NCBI RefSeq assembly: GCF_000230735.2
Contig: NC_019962.1
Location: 310,001-374,000, forward strand
From: Natrinema pellirubrum DSM 15624
GTDB lineage: Archaea > Halobacteriota > Halobacteria > Halobacteriales > Natrialbaceae
Reading direction: 5' to 3'
DNA length: 64,000 bases
The notes below the pieces were generated by a model. It ran no database searches and was not told where the DNA came from. It was given only the letters and a program-made list of their open reading frames with translations. Below are positions 33,620 to 43,089 of this stretch, piece after piece. The first letter of the stretch is position 1, and the number at the start of each line of letters is the position of its first letter. The translations under genes were made by a program, and so were the position numbers.

Positions 33620-34459
33620 ATGGCTCGCCGCGCGTTCCGGATCGCTTACGACGGGACCGACTATCACGGGTTTCAGCGCCAGCCCCAACCCGACGTGCCG
33701 ACCGTCGAGGACGCCATCTTCGACGCCCTCCGCGACCTCTCGGTCCTCGAGCCCGACGCCGACAAACCGGCGGGCTACGCCGCGGCCGGCCGCACCGACG
33801 CGGGCGTCTCCGCGCTCGCCCAGACGATCGCGCTCGAGGCCCCCGACTGGCTCGCGCCGCGGGCGTTGAACGGCCGTCTCCCGGCCGACGTCCGGGCGTG
33901 GGCGGCGGCCGACGCGCCCTCGGACTTTCACGCGACCCACCACGCGACCCGACGGGCCTACACCTACCATCTGTACGCACCGGCCACCGAAACGGACGGC
34001 GCGCCCGCCGTCGACGACGACCGGTTCCACGCAGCCTGCGAGGCGCTGTCCGGAACACACGACGTTCGCAATCTGACGCCGGACGATCACAACACCGAGC
34101 GCTCGCTGACTCTCGCAGCCGAGCGGGACGGCGACTACATCGTCCTCACGGTCGCCGCGGGCGGGTTCTCCCGCGAACTCGTCCGTCGGCTCGTCTCGCT
34201 CGCCCGCGCGGTCGGGACCGGCGACGCCCCCCGCGAGAAGATCGACCGCGTCCTCGAGCCCGAGCCGCTGCCCGGCCACGAGGGGATCGCACCCGCCCCG
34301 CCGGAGCCACTCGTCCTGACCGACGTTCGATATCCCGACCTCGAGTTCGAGATCGACGATGAGGCGGCCCAGAGCGCTCGTTCGGTGTTCGATCGCCGCC
34401 GGATCGACCGGCGAACGGGTGCGCGGGTCGCCGGACAGCTCACCGACGGAATGCGCTGA
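33620..34459 (+). CDS. truA: tRNA pseudouridine synthase A
   Basis: A 279-residue enzyme that makes pseudouridine at positions 38-40 in the anticodon arm of tRNAs. The catalytic aspartate is in the family motif AAGRTDAGVSALAQ. The N-terminal core YDGTDYHGFQRQPQPDVPTV and the C-terminal GGFSRELVRRLVSLARAVG are typical. The length is normal for an archaeal TruA. The start is supported by the TATA-like box at 33587. Confidence 0.94.
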   Translation: MARRAFRIAYDGTDYHGFQRQPQPDVPTVEDAIFDALRDLSVLEPDADKPAGYAAAGRTDAGVSALAQTIALEAPDWLAPRALNGRLPADVRAWAAADAPSDFHATHHATRRAYTYHLYAPATETDGAPAVDDDRFHAACEALSGTHDVRNLTPDDHNTERSLTLAAERDGDYIVLTVAAGGFSRELVRRLVSLARAVGTGDAPREKIDRVLEPEPLPGHEGIAPAPPEPLVLTDVRYPDLEFEIDDEAAQSARSVFDRRRIDRRTGARVAGQLTDGMR

Positions 34460-34541
34460 CTGCCCGGCCGCACCCCCGTCTCCCTGCTCGCCTCGCGCCT
34501 GCGTACCAGCGCTTTTGGCCCCTGAACGCACACGTCGGCGC

Positions 34542-34778
34542 ATGGAACTCTCTCCTGAAGAGTACGGTGCCTACTGGCGGGCGTCGATCCGTGTCGCCGC
34601 GGGCGCGCTCGTGATCTTCTTCGGAACGCGGCTGACCGCGCCGCTGCGGACCCATCCGGAGATCGGCGCGTCCGCGCTCGGCGTCGTCCTGTTCGTCTTG
34701 CTGGTCCTCGTCGGTACCTATCTCGCCACGCTCGGGCTCGCCCGCGTCGTCCGGACCGCCGTCGACGCGGAGACCTAG
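34542..34778 (+). CDS. small two-helix membrane protein
   Basis: A 78-residue protein with two predicted helices (about 14-32 and 44-68). The family is not recognised. The ATG at 34542 (MELSPEEYGAYWRAS) was chosen because the upstream frame overlaps truA. Its last four bases overlap the stop of the convergent beta-propeller gene. Confidence 0.65.
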   Translation: MELSPEEYGAYWRASIRVAAGALVIFFGTRLTAPLRTHPEIGASALGVVLFVLLVLVGTYLATLGLARVVRTAVDAET

Positions 34779-36088
34779 GTCTCGAGCGCCCGGACCGTCC
34801 CGTTCCCGTCACCGACGACGATCGCGCCGTCCGTGACCGCCGGCGACGCGACCACGCGAGTGTCGGTCGGGAGCCGCCACAGCCCCGCCCCGTCGGCCAG
34901 CGAGACGGCGACGACGCCCGCCGTGGTTCCGACGACGACCGCATTGCCCGCGATGACCGGTGACGACCAGCTCGGCGCGTACTGGGCCGTCCCGGCGCTG
35001 CCGCCCGATCGCGAGAGCGACTCGATTCCCTCGAGCGGGGCTCCCCATCGCTCGCTCCCATCGCTCCGATCCAGCGCGACCAGTCGTTCGTCGGAGTCAT
35101 GACGCACGACCCGTTCGTCGCCGACAGCCACTGAGGGGGCCATCGGTGGGAGTTCCTGTCGGCGACCGCTCGCTCGAGTCCCCTGCAGGGACAGCGACGC
35201 AGCCCCCTTGCCGCCCCACTGGATCTCGCCGCTTTCGGCCGCCAGCGCGACCGGCGTCGCTCCCCCGACGTAGACGGCTCCGTCGACCACCGCCGGCGCG
35301 GACCGGACCGCACGCTCTGTATCGTGGGTCCACTCGCTCGAGCCGTCGGCGGCGTCGAACGCGGCGATCCCGGTTTCCGTTCCGACGACGACGCGGCCGT
35401 CGGCGACGGCCGGGGAAGTGACCCCGCCGGCCGTCTGGCGCTGCCGTGCTAGCGACGCCCAGCCGTCGGTCGCCGGCGAGCGCCACGTCACCGCGCCGTC
35501 CGCGAGCCCGATCGCGACGAGGTCGCCGGCCGGCGTCCCAACGTACGCCGTGCCGTCGACGACGGTCGGCGAGGACGGTACTGACGGGCCGGCCTGTTGC
35601 TGTGCGGTCAGCCGAGCAGTCGTCGTACCGTCGTACGGGACGTGACGCCGGTCGTTCCCCTCGTGGTCGACGACGAGTAGCCCCTCGGCGTCGGGACAGA
35701 CCACGGCGTCAGCCGCGACGGCCGGCGATCCGGTTCGGGTCCCCTCGAGGGCGACCGTCCAGCGCTCGTCGCCGTTCGCGAGATCGATCGCGGACAGCCT
35801 CGAGCCCGCCGCGAGGTAGGCCGTGCCGTCGGCGATCGCGGCCGTTCCCGGGGAAGTCGGCAGGTCGACCGTCCAGCGTTCCGTCGGCTCCTCGTCGAAC
35901 CCATCCACGTCGGCGACCGCCGCGTTGGACGGGCCGCCGCGAAACGACGGCCACGTCCCGCTTTCGGCCGCCGATCCGTCGCCGTCCCCGTTCGCTTCGT
36001 CGTCCGTTCCGTCCCCGAGACAGCCGGCCCCGAACGCGAGGGCCACCCCGCACGTTCCGAGTACCCCGCGGCGTGAGATCGGTCGCAT
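34775..36088 (-). CDS. PQQ-like beta-propeller lipoprotein
   Basis: A 437-residue exported lipoprotein. The signal MRPISRRGVLGTCGVALAFG has a twin arginine, and the lipobox FGAGC puts the lipidated cysteine at residue 23. An acidic linker follows. The rest is a beta-propeller of PQQ/BamB-type blades with repeated units such as AIADGTAYLAAGSRLSAIDL and VVVGTETGIAAFDAADGS. Such proteins act as surface scaffolds; PQQ binding need not be implied. It is monocistronic and convergent with the small membrane protein. Confidence 0.88.
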   Translation of the reverse strand: MRPISRRGVLGTCGVALAFGAGCLGDGTDDEANGDGDGSAAESGTWPSFRGGPSNAAVADVDGFDEEPTERWTVDLPTSPGTAAIADGTAYLAAGSRLSAIDLANGDERWTVALEGTRTGSPAVAADAVVCPDAEGLLVVDHEGNDRRHVPYDGTTTARLTAQQQAGPSVPSSPTVVDGTAYVGTPAGDLVAIGLADGAVTWRSPATDGWASLARQRQTAGGVTSPAVADGRVVVGTETGIAAFDAADGSSEWTHDTERAVRSAPAVVDGAVYVGGATPVALAAESGEIQWGGKGAASLSLQGTRASGRRQELPPMAPSVAVGDERVVRHDSDERLVALDRSDGSERWGAPLEGIESLSRSGGSAGTAQYAPSWSSPVIAGNAVVVGTTAGVVAVSLADGAGLWRLPTDTRVVASPAVTDGAIVVGDGNGTVRALET

Positions 36089-36240
36089 CGTCCCCGTTTC
36101 GGGACCGATCCGTCAAAAGTAGTTCGCAGACCTGACAGTCACGCGATCGAATCAGTTCTGATGTCGGTCGGGTTCGTCGCCCGCCCCCATTCGATCCGTC
36201 CCCGATCGCCGCAAGCACGCCGTCGAGACCGGCGCGTGGC

Positions 36241-37650
36241 TCAGTCGTCCACGGAGCTGGCGGGTTCGGCGTCGACGGCGTCCGCAGCCGGCTCCGCGTC
36301 GGTCGGCGGGGCGTCGAACAGCGGGCTCTCCGTACCGGGGACGAACGTGTTGAGGACCAGTGCCGATAGCGCGGTCACGATGACCGACTGTCCGAAGAAC
36401 AGTTCCGCGCCGCTCGGGAGTCCCGCGAGGGCTTCGGGCGTCGTCGCGACGCCGAGTCCAAGGCCGAGCGAGACGGCGACGATGACCGTGTTCCGCCGAT
36501 CGAGGTCGACGTGCGTGACGACCAGTCGGAACCCACTGGCGGCGACCATCCCGGCCATCAGCAGGACGGCACCGCCAAAGACCGCGCTGGGGATCGTCGT
36601 GACGGCAGCGCCGACTTTGGGACTCAGTCCGAGGACGGCGAGGAAGACGCCGCCGATGCCGACGACGTGACGGCTCATCACGCCGGTGAAGTTGACGATG
36701 CCGACGTTCTGGGAGAACGACGTGATCGGGAACGCACTGAAGACGGCGCCGATCGAACTCAACAGTCCGTCGTTGAACAGCCCGCCGCGGAACTCCTCGT
36801 TCGTCGGATTGCGCCCCTCGGCGGCCGTGACGCCGGACATGTCGCCGACGGTCTCCATCGAGGAGACGAGAAAGAGGACGGCGAAGGTGGCGATCGCGAT
36901 CGGTTCGAACTCGAAGCCGAAGCGCGTCGGCGACGGGAGCGCGATCCACGCGGCGCTCCCGACGCTCGAGAAGTCGACGAGTTCGAGCCCGGTCGCGAAC
37001 GTGAGAGCGATGGCGGTCGCGTAGCCGACGAAGATCGCAAACAGCACGGACAACAGTCGCGTGACGCCGCGCGTGAACATGTTGAGACCGACGGCGATCG
37101 CCAGCACGAGCGCCGCGAGTCCGATGTGGTGCAAAGCACCGAAGTCCGACGCGCCGACCCCGCCGGCGGCGTAGTCCATCGCGACCGGCACGAGATAGAG
37201 GCCGATGATGACGACGACGAGACCGGTCACCAGCGGCGGGAAGAACGGCTTGATACGTTTGAACTGCCAGCCGATCAGGCCCTCGACGACGAAGCCGGTC
37301 ACGAGGATCGCACCGAAGACGGCGGCCAGCCCGAAGCTAGCGCCGATATCGATCGTCGCGCCGACGAAGGTAAAACTCGAGCCCATGACGATCGGCAGCC
37401 GCGCACCGACCGGGCCGACGGTGTACGCCTGGACCATCGTTGCCAGTCCGGAAAACAGCAGGACCATCTGAACGAGGTAGGCCGCGTCGGCCTCGGCACC
37501 GACCCCGTTTGCGACGACGTACGCCACTGCCGTCGCCGGCACGATCATGACCGCGACGTGTTGCAAGCCCAGCAGGATGGACTTCGGTAACGGCGGTTTT
37601 TCGTCGACGCCGTATTCGATCCGAATGCCCCCGTCAGTTCCGTTCGACAT
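36241..37650 (-). CDS. NCS2 nucleobase permease (xanthine/uracil type)
   Basis: A 469-residue transporter with about 12-14 helices that moves purine or pyrimidine bases with protons or sodium. The family motifs are seen: SMETVGDMSGVTAAEGRNP (transmembrane 8 region) and SFSQNVGIVNFTGVMSRHV (the QNVG motif). The ATG at 37650 (MSNGTDGGIRIEYG) is preferred to an upstream start at 37683. A hypoxanthine phosphoribosyltransferase gene lies 173 nt upstream on the same strand, so a purine base is the likely substrate. The C-terminal tail is Ala/Glu/Asp-rich. Confidence 0.92.
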   Translation of the reverse strand: MSNGTDGGIRIEYGVDEKPPLPKSILLGLQHVAVMIVPATAVAYVVANGVGAEADAAYLVQMVLLFSGLATMVQAYTVGPVGARLPIVMGSSFTFVGATIDIGASFGLAAVFGAILVTGFVVEGLIGWQFKRIKPFFPPLVTGLVVVIIGLYLVPVAMDYAAGGVGASDFGALHHIGLAALVLAIAVGLNMFTRGVTRLLSVLFAIFVGYATAIALTFATGLELVDFSSVGSAAWIALPSPTRFGFEFEPIAIATFAVLFLVSSMETVGDMSGVTAAEGRNPTNEEFRGGLFNDGLLSSIGAVFSAFPITSFSQNVGIVNFTGVMSRHVVGIGGVFLAVLGLSPKVGAAVTTIPSAVFGGAVLLMAGMVAASGFRLVVTHVDLDRRNTVIVAVSLGLGLGVATTPEALAGLPSGAELFFGQSVIVTALSALVLNTFVPGTESPLFDAPPTDAEPAADAVDAEPASSVDD

Positions 37651-37756
37651 ACTATACCCACCCCGTAGCGAATCGATGTACAAAAAATCTCGTATATGCG
37701 CTCATCGAGCGGTCGATTGGGGCCGACTATATCCACAACCGTGCATATGTTTCGGG

Positions 37757-37776
37757 GGCGGCGACGGGGAGCCGCC
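37757..37776 (-). terminator. possible terminator hairpin after hpt
   Basis: GGCGGC (37757-37762) and GCCGCC (37771-37776) pair around an 8-nt loop, about 48 nt past the hpt stop codon. No T-run follows on the minus strand, so this is weak. Confidence 0.3.
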
Positions 37777-37823
37777 GCTACCTACTACTCTTGCGGGACA
37801 ACGACGGAAACCAACGGGGTCGA

Positions 37824-38369
37824 TCAGTGAACCGTTACCTCTCCGTCCTCGACGGTGATGTCGAGGAGGCTCGTCGCATCGAACTTCGTGTCGTCGAGCG
37901 CGGAGTCGCCGATCTTTCGAAGGACGACCACGATGTCGACGATGTCGGCACCGATATCGTCCAGCGCGGTGCAGATGGCCGCCAGCGTGCCGCCGGTCGA
38001 GAGCATGTCGTCGACGATCAGGACGCGGTCGCCCGCCTCGACGTCGTTGATGTACATCTCCGACTCCGAGTAGCCCGTCTCCTGATGGAGGGAGACCTCA
38101 CCATCGAGCCCGTAGGCCCGCTTTCGGATGACGACCAACGGCACGTCGGCCTGCAGGGAGAGCGCGGTCGCGAGGTGGATGCCCATCGCCTCCGGTGCGA
38201 CGATCTTGTCCACGTCGAGGTCCGCGGTTCGCATCACTTCGACGACGACCTCCCGCAACAGGGCGGGATCGAGCTGTGGGACCCCGTTGCTGATCGGATG
38301 GACGAGGTACTCGTACCCGTCCTTGTCGATAATCGGCGCGTCGTCTAACGACTCGAGGAGCCGGTTCAT
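37824..38369 (-). CDS. hpt: hypoxanthine/guanine phosphoribosyltransferase
   Basis: A 181-residue purine salvage enzyme that joins hypoxanthine or guanine to PRPP. The PRPP-binding loop [13 protein letters not shown] is near residues 117-129. The archaeal HGPRTase sequence type is also seen in [18 protein letters not shown] and [19 protein letters not shown]. It is cytosolic. With the permease downstream it forms an uptake-and-salvage pair for purine bases. Confidence 0.93.
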   Translation of the reverse strand: MNRLLESLDDAPIIDKDGYEYLVHPISNGVPQLDPALLREVVVEVMRTADLDVDKIVAPEAMGIHLATALSLQADVPLVVIRKRAYGLDGEVSLHQETGYSESEMYINDVEAGDRVLIVDDMLSTGGTLAAICTALDDIGADIVDIVVVLRKIGDSALDDTKFDATSLLDITVEDGEVTVH

Positions 38370-38524
38370 ACTGGCGATTCGGGAAATGAGAGTGAAAAGC
38401 CGTTCGTTCTTCCGGTCGGGGCACCCGCTGCGAACGCTCGGCGGACGGGATCGGGTTGCTCCCGGCTTCCCGTCCCCTGAAGGGGTCCGACACGCTTTAC
38501 CGCCACCGCTTCGAACGCGTGGCT

Positions 38525-40318
38525 ATGAGTTCCGTACCCGAACGCTCGGAGGTCGACGAGCAGTATACGTGGGACCTCGAGAGCATCTACGCGACCGACG
38601 ACGACTGGGAGGCGGCCTACGAGGCCGTCGCCGAGCGCGTCGACGACCTCGAGGCTTACGAGGGACAGGTCACCGACGACGCCGAGACCCTCCTCGAGAC
38701 CCTCGAGTTACGCGACGAGATCATGCGCGAGGTGTCGACGGTCTCGGCCTACGCCCGGATGCGCCGCGACGAGGACACGACGAACCAGCAGTACCAGGCC
38801 CTGACCGCCCGCGCCCAGTCGCTGGCGGCCGACGCCCAGTCCGCCGCCTCCTTTATCGAACCCGAACTCCAGGACCTGACCCGCGAGGCCTTCGACGAGT
38901 TGGTCGACGAGGAACCGGCCCTCGAGACCTACGACCACTACGTCGACGACGTTCTCCGGATGAAACCCCACACGCGCTCGGCCGAGGTCGAGGCGCTGCT
39001 GGCCGACCTGAGCGAGGTGACCGGGGCGACCGGCGAGGTCTACAACATGCTCTCGAACGCGGACATGGCGTTCCCCACCGTCGAGGATCCCGAGGGCGAG
39101 GCCGTCGAGATCACCCAGAGCAACTTCACGAACCTACTCAAGCGTCCCGATCGGGACTTTCGCAAACGGGTCTACGAGGGCTACTTCGACGAGTGGGAGT
39201 CGGTTCGCAACACCGTTGCGGCCAGCTACAAGAACAGCGTCAAGGCCGACGTCAAGACCGCTCGAGCGCGCAACTACGACACCGCCCGCGAGGCCGCCCT
39301 CGACGGGCCGAACGTCCCCGTCGAGGTCTACGATACGCTCGTCGATACTGTCCATGATAACCTCGACAAGCTCCACCACCACGCCGAACTCAAAGAGCGG
39401 GCGCTCGGCGTCGACGACCTGCAGATGTGGGACCTCTACATGCCACTGACCGGCGACGAGGGCCCCGACCTCGAGTACGACCTGGCCACCGAGTACGTCG
39501 TCGACGCGCTCGCGCCGCTCGGTGAGGAGTACCAATCCCGCGTCGCGGACGGCCTCGACTCCCAGTGGATCGACGTCTACGAGAACGAGGGCAAACAGTC
39601 GGGAGCCTACTCCGGCGGCACCTACGACACCCAGCCGTTCATCCTGCTGAACTACCAGCAGGACATCGCCTCGATGTACACGCTGGCCCACGAACTCGGC
39701 CACTCGATGCACTCGGAACTCACGAAGGACGAACAGCCCTACATCTACTCGAACTACGAGATCTTCGTGGCCGAGGTCGCCAGTACGGTCAACGAGGCCC
39801 TGTTGACCAACCACCTGCTGGAAACCGTCGACGACCCCGAGTTCCGCAAGCACGTCCTGAACGAGTTCTTAGAGCGGGTCCGCTCGACCCTCTATCGCCA
39901 GACCCTCTTCGCCGAGTTCGAACACGAAACCCACCGCCTCGAGGAGGACGGCGAGCCGCTGACCGCGGACCGGCTGGACGACCTCTACAGCGGACTCAAG
40001 GCGGACTACTACGAACCCGCCGAGATAGACGACCGAATCGCCCGCGAGTGGATGCGAATCCCCCACTTCTACCGGGCGTTCTACGTCTACCAGTACGCCA
40101 CTGGTATCTCGGCGGCGCTGGCGATCGTCGACGACGTTCTCGAGAACGGCCAACCCGCCGCCGAGGATTACCTCGAGTTCCTCCGGCACGGCTCCCGGGA
40201 GTATCCCCTCGACCTCCTGCGGATCGCCGGCGTCGATATGAGTTCCTCGGCCCCGATCGATCGCGCCCTCGAGACCTACGGCCAGCGCCTCGAGGAGTTC
40301 GAATCACTGCTCGACTGA
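38525..40318 (+). CDS. pepF: oligoendopeptidase F (M3 family)
   Basis: A 597-residue cytosolic zinc endopeptidase that degrades peptides of limited length. The zinc motif HELGH is at residues 389-393 in YTLAHELGHSMHS, with the downstream ligand region EVASTVNEALL. The N-terminal helical domain (WDLESIYATDDDWEAAYEAV) is typical of PepF. The ATG at 38525 is supported by a TATA-like GCTTTACC about 27-34 nt upstream. PAN follows 217 nt later. Confidence 0.95.
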   Translation: MSSVPERSEVDEQYTWDLESIYATDDDWEAAYEAVAERVDDLEAYEGQVTDDAETLLETLELRDEIMREVSTVSAYARMRRDEDTTNQQYQALTARAQSLAADAQSAASFIEPELQDLTREAFDELVDEEPALETYDHYVDDVLRMKPHTRSAEVEALLADLSEVTGATGEVYNMLSNADMAFPTVEDPEGEAVEITQSNFTNLLKRPDRDFRKRVYEGYFDEWESVRNTVAASYKNSVKADVKTARARNYDTAREAALDGPNVPVEVYDTLVDTVHDNLDKLHHHAELKERALGVDDLQMWDLYMPLTGDEGPDLEYDLATEYVVDALAPLGEEYQSRVADGLDSQWIDVYENEGKQSGAYSGGTYDTQPFILLNYQQDIASMYTLAHELGHSMHSELTKDEQPYIYSNYEIFVAEVASTVNEALLTNHLLETVDDPEFRKHVLNEFLERVRSTLYRQTLFAEFEHETHRLEEDGEPLTADRLDDLYSGLKADYYEPAEIDDRIAREWMRIPHFYRAFYVYQYATGISAALAIVDDVLENGQPAAEDYLEFLRHGSREYPLDLLRIAGVDMSSSAPIDRALETYGQRLEEFESLLD

Positions 40319-40535
40319 GACGATCCCCTCTACCGACTTCTCGGCGGCTCGCGGGACGGTCGCGGTTGCTCCGAAATAACTTCCAGCGGTCCATGCGCGA
40401 TCACCGCTTCTCACGCCGGACGGACCGCTCGCGCCGAAACCGTCAAACTGCGGGTTCTGTTTCCCAATCGCGTCAGAAAACCCTCCGGGACCCAAAGGCA
40501 CATTTACCGTCGAAATCCTATCGGCGTACATCAGG

Positions 40536-41768
40536 ATGTCTCGAAGCCCGTCTATTCCCGACCGACCTCACCGCGATATCGACTCGGATCTCCCTGACGA
40601 CGAACGGCTCGAGGCGCTTCGGGGACACTACGAGGACCTCGTCGACGTCAACGAGCAACTGTCCGACCAGCTCGACGACGCCGAGGACCGCCGCGAGCGC
40701 CTGCGGGAGAAAGTCGACCGCGTCGAACGCGAAAACGAGACGCTGAAAAGCTCCTCGCTGTACATCGCCACCGTCGAGGATGTCCTCGACGACGAGGAAG
40801 TCATCGTCAAGCAACACGGCAACAACCAGGAGGTGCTGACCGAGGTCTCTTCCCGACTCGTCGACGACCTCGAGCCCGGCGACCGCGTCGCGGTCAACGA
40901 TTCCTTCGCGATCCAGACCATCCTCAACGCCGAGACCGACGCCCGCGCCCAGTCGATGGAGATCACCGAGAAGCCGGCGGTCGCATACACGGACATCGGC
41001 GGCATCGACGAACAGGTCCGTGAGGTCCGGGAAGCCGTCGAGCAGCCGCTCGCCGAGCCCGAACTCTTCGACGAGGTCGGGATCGATCCGCCAAGCGGCG
41101 TGCTACTGTACGGGCCGCCGGGGACGGGCAAGACGATGCTCGCGAAGGCCGTCGCCAACGAGACCGACGCCACATTCATCAAGATGGCCGGCTCGGAACT
41201 CGTCCGGAAGTTCATCGGCGAGGGCTCGCGGCTCGTCCGTGACCTCTTCGAGATGGCCCGTGAACGCCAGCCCGCCATCATCTTCATCGACGAGATCGAC
41301 GCCATCGCCACGCGTCGCACGGAGTCGAAGACCTCCGGCGACGCCGAGGTCCAGCGGACGATGATGCAACTACTCAGCGAGATGGACGGCTTCGAGGCCC
41401 GCGGTGAGGTCCGCATCATCGCCGCGACCAACCGCTTCGACATGCTCGATCGCGCCATCCTTCGGCCCGGCCGGTTCGACCGCCTGATCGAGGTCCCCGA
41501 GCCCGACGCCGAGGGCCGCGAACAGATCCTCGAGATCCACACGCGGACCATGAACGTCTCCGACGACGTCGACTTCGCCGCGCTGGCGGCCGACACCGAC
41601 GGCTACTCCGGAGCCGACATCGAGAGTCTCGCCACCGAGGCCGGCATGTTCGCCATCCGCAACGACCGCGACGAGGTCTCCCATCAGGACTTCACCGAGG
41701 CCTTAGAGAAGATCGAGGAAGACGACTCGAGCGACGTGGTCTCCTCGGCTGGTTACTTCTACCAATAA
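40536..41768 (+). CDS. pan: proteasome-activating nucleotidase (PAN)
   Basis: A 410-residue AAA+ ATPase that unfolds proteins and feeds them to the 20S proteasome. The N-terminal coiled coil (residues about 25-75) and OB domain precede the AAA core, with Walker A GPPGTGKT near residue 194, Walker B IIFIDEIDAIA, and a second region of homology RAILRPGRFDR. The protein ends SAGYFYQ; the last three residues FYQ are a HbYX motif that docks on the proteasome. A CATTTACC box lies about 28-35 nt upstream. No proteasome subunit gene is in the window. Confidence 0.96.
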   Translation: MSRSPSIPDRPHRDIDSDLPDDERLEALRGHYEDLVDVNEQLSDQLDDAEDRRERLREKVDRVERENETLKSSSLYIATVEDVLDDEEVIVKQHGNNQEVLTEVSSRLVDDLEPGDRVAVNDSFAIQTILNAETDARAQSMEITEKPAVAYTDIGGIDEQVREVREAVEQPLAEPELFDEVGIDPPSGVLLYGPPGTGKTMLAKAVANETDATFIKMAGSELVRKFIGEGSRLVRDLFEMARERQPAIIFIDEIDAIATRRTESKTSGDAEVQRTMMQLLSEMDGFEARGEVRIIAATNRFDMLDRAILRPGRFDRLIEVPEPDAEGREQILEIHTRTMNVSDDVDFAALAADTDGYSGADIESLATEAGMFAIRNDRDEVSHQDFTEALEKIEEDDSSDVVSSAGYFYQ

Positions 41769-41788
41769 CCACCGACCTTTTGCTCTAC

Positions 41789-41811
41789 GTGGGGTCGCGA
41801 AGCGACCCCAC
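41789..41811 (+). terminator. strong hairpin after pan
   Basis: GTGGGGTCGC and GCGACCCCAC form a perfect 10-bp stem with loop GAA, 20 nt after the pan stop. The outer bases TTTTGC and GCAAAA can extend the stem past short bulges. It is a likely transcript end. Confidence 0.6.
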
Positions 41812-42053
41812 TCGGCAAAACGTCGATGAAAAGCACTCCTCCCTCCGTTCCGAACGCAAAGCGTTCTCCACATCGGTCGTCGGCCCGCTCGCTTCGCTCG
41901 CGGTGACTGTCGGTGAGTGTCGCCTGCCTTTCCCCGGTTCGCGCGACTCTCGCCGCTGCTCGAGCCGCGCTCCCGGCCGCTGTACTCGCTACCAAGACGA
42001 TGTGTTCGATCCCGGATCGCAAGCCCTTACGCTGCCCGTCTCCGAGTTCAGGT
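41812..42053. other. intergenic DNA with short palindromes
   Basis: Several small palindromes such as GAACGC-AAA-GCGTTC and CGCTCGC-TTC-GCTCGCG occur here and no gene is supported. Similar haloarchaeal spacer palindromes occur at 23820-24020. The pdaD promoter must lie at the right end. Confidence 0.45.
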
Positions 42054-42533
42054 ATGAGTACGATCCGAGTCGTCTGGGGGGCCGCGTCGGCGCCCACGGC
42101 GATGGCTTCCTACGACGCGGCGCTGGCCGAGGCCGGCATCGAGAACTACAACCTCGTCTCGGTCTCCTCGGTGATCCCGGCCGATACCGAGGTCGAGGCC
42201 GTCGGCACCGCACCCGATCTCGGCCCCGCCGGCGAGCGCCTGACCGTCGTCGAAGCACGCGCGACGACCGCTGGCCCCGGCCGCGTGAGTGCGGCGCTCG
42301 CGTGGGCCCAGTCCGCCGACGACGGCCCGGGACTGTTCTACGAGACCGCCGGCGAGATGGATCGCGAAGACGTCGAGCGGGGGGTCCGGGAAGGACTGGC
42401 CGCAGGGCAAGAGCTTCGCGACTGGTCGTTTGCCGACCCGCGGGTGACCGTCGAGAGTCGGCAGGCCGACTCGGGCCAGCACACGACGGCGGTCGTCCTC
42501 GCCGTGTACGGTGACAGCGAGCCGATCATCTAG
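42054..42533 (+). CDS. pdaD: pyruvoyl-dependent arginine decarboxylase
   Basis: A 159-residue proenzyme that decarboxylates arginine to agmatine, needed for polyamines and for agmatidine in archaeal tRNA-Ile. The self-cleavage site is seen as S38-S39 in NLVSVSSVIPADTEV; cleavage would leave a pyruvoyl group on the second serine. The opening IRVVWGAASAPTAMASYDAA is typical of the family. The ATG at 42054 was chosen because the longer upstream frame has a different composition. Confidence 0.9.
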   Translation: MSTIRVVWGAASAPTAMASYDAALAEAGIENYNLVSVSSVIPADTEVEAVGTAPDLGPAGERLTVVEARATTAGPGRVSAALAWAQSADDGPGLFYETAGEMDREDVERGVREGLAAGQELRDWSFADPRVTVESRQADSGQHTTAVVLAVYGDSEPII

Positions 42534-42660
42534 TCCGGACTGTCAGTCGGTGCCGGCACACTCCCGTAGGTAGCCGGGAACCGCGACACCAGCCCCACGG
42601 GATTGTCCCAAAGCGAACCCTTTTGACCGGTCGGCTCGTTGCTACTGGCACACACTTCTC

Positions 42661-43059
42661 ATGAACGGAAACACGCCGTACGCAGGGCTACCGGGCGAGA
42701 CTGGGGCTGGGCAGCGAGCCGCGGCGGACGTTCCGGACCTCTCGAACGCGCAAAAGCGGCTCCTCCACCGCGACGTCTCGCGGATCGCCGCCCGCACGCG
42801 GGAGTTTCTTCCCAACGAATACATCGTCGATTCGGATATCTCGAGCGGGATGAGCGGCCCGCAGGTCACCGTCGCCGTCCGCCCGCCGGTCGGCCACGCC
42901 GTCTCCGCCGGCTTCACGCCCGATCTAGAGGACGCGGCCGCCGCCGAAGAGGCCATCACTGCGGACGAACGCGACGAGGTTGCCCGCGGACTAGCCGCAA
43001 GCGCCGCCTTGCAGGTCAAACAGGCGGTCAGCAACAACGTCACGCCGACTGGAAAGTAG
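42661..43059 (+). CDS. conserved haloarchaeal protein (DUF5811-like)
   Basis: A 132-residue cytosolic protein. The sequence opens MNGNTPYAGLPGETGAGQRA and contains LLHRDVSRIAARTREFLPNE and TVAVRPPVGHAVSAGFTPDL. It resembles a small family found throughout haloarchaea that I recall as DUF5811; the family label is from recall. It has no visible catalytic motif, signal or membrane helix. Its place near the ATP synthase D gene is not informative. Confidence 0.72.
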   Translation: MNGNTPYAGLPGETGAGQRAAADVPDLSNAQKRLLHRDVSRIAARTREFLPNEYIVDSDISSGMSGPQVTVAVRPPVGHAVSAGFTPDLEDAAAAEEAITADERDEVARGLAASAALQVKQAVSNNVTPTGK

Positions 43060-43089
43060 TCCATCGCTCCAGATCCGTTTTCGCCGCCG

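Noticed and set aside
41812-42053. CRISPR-like array
   Set aside because: The palindromes are short and differ from one another. There are no direct repeats of 24 or more bases with even spacers, here or elsewhere in the window.
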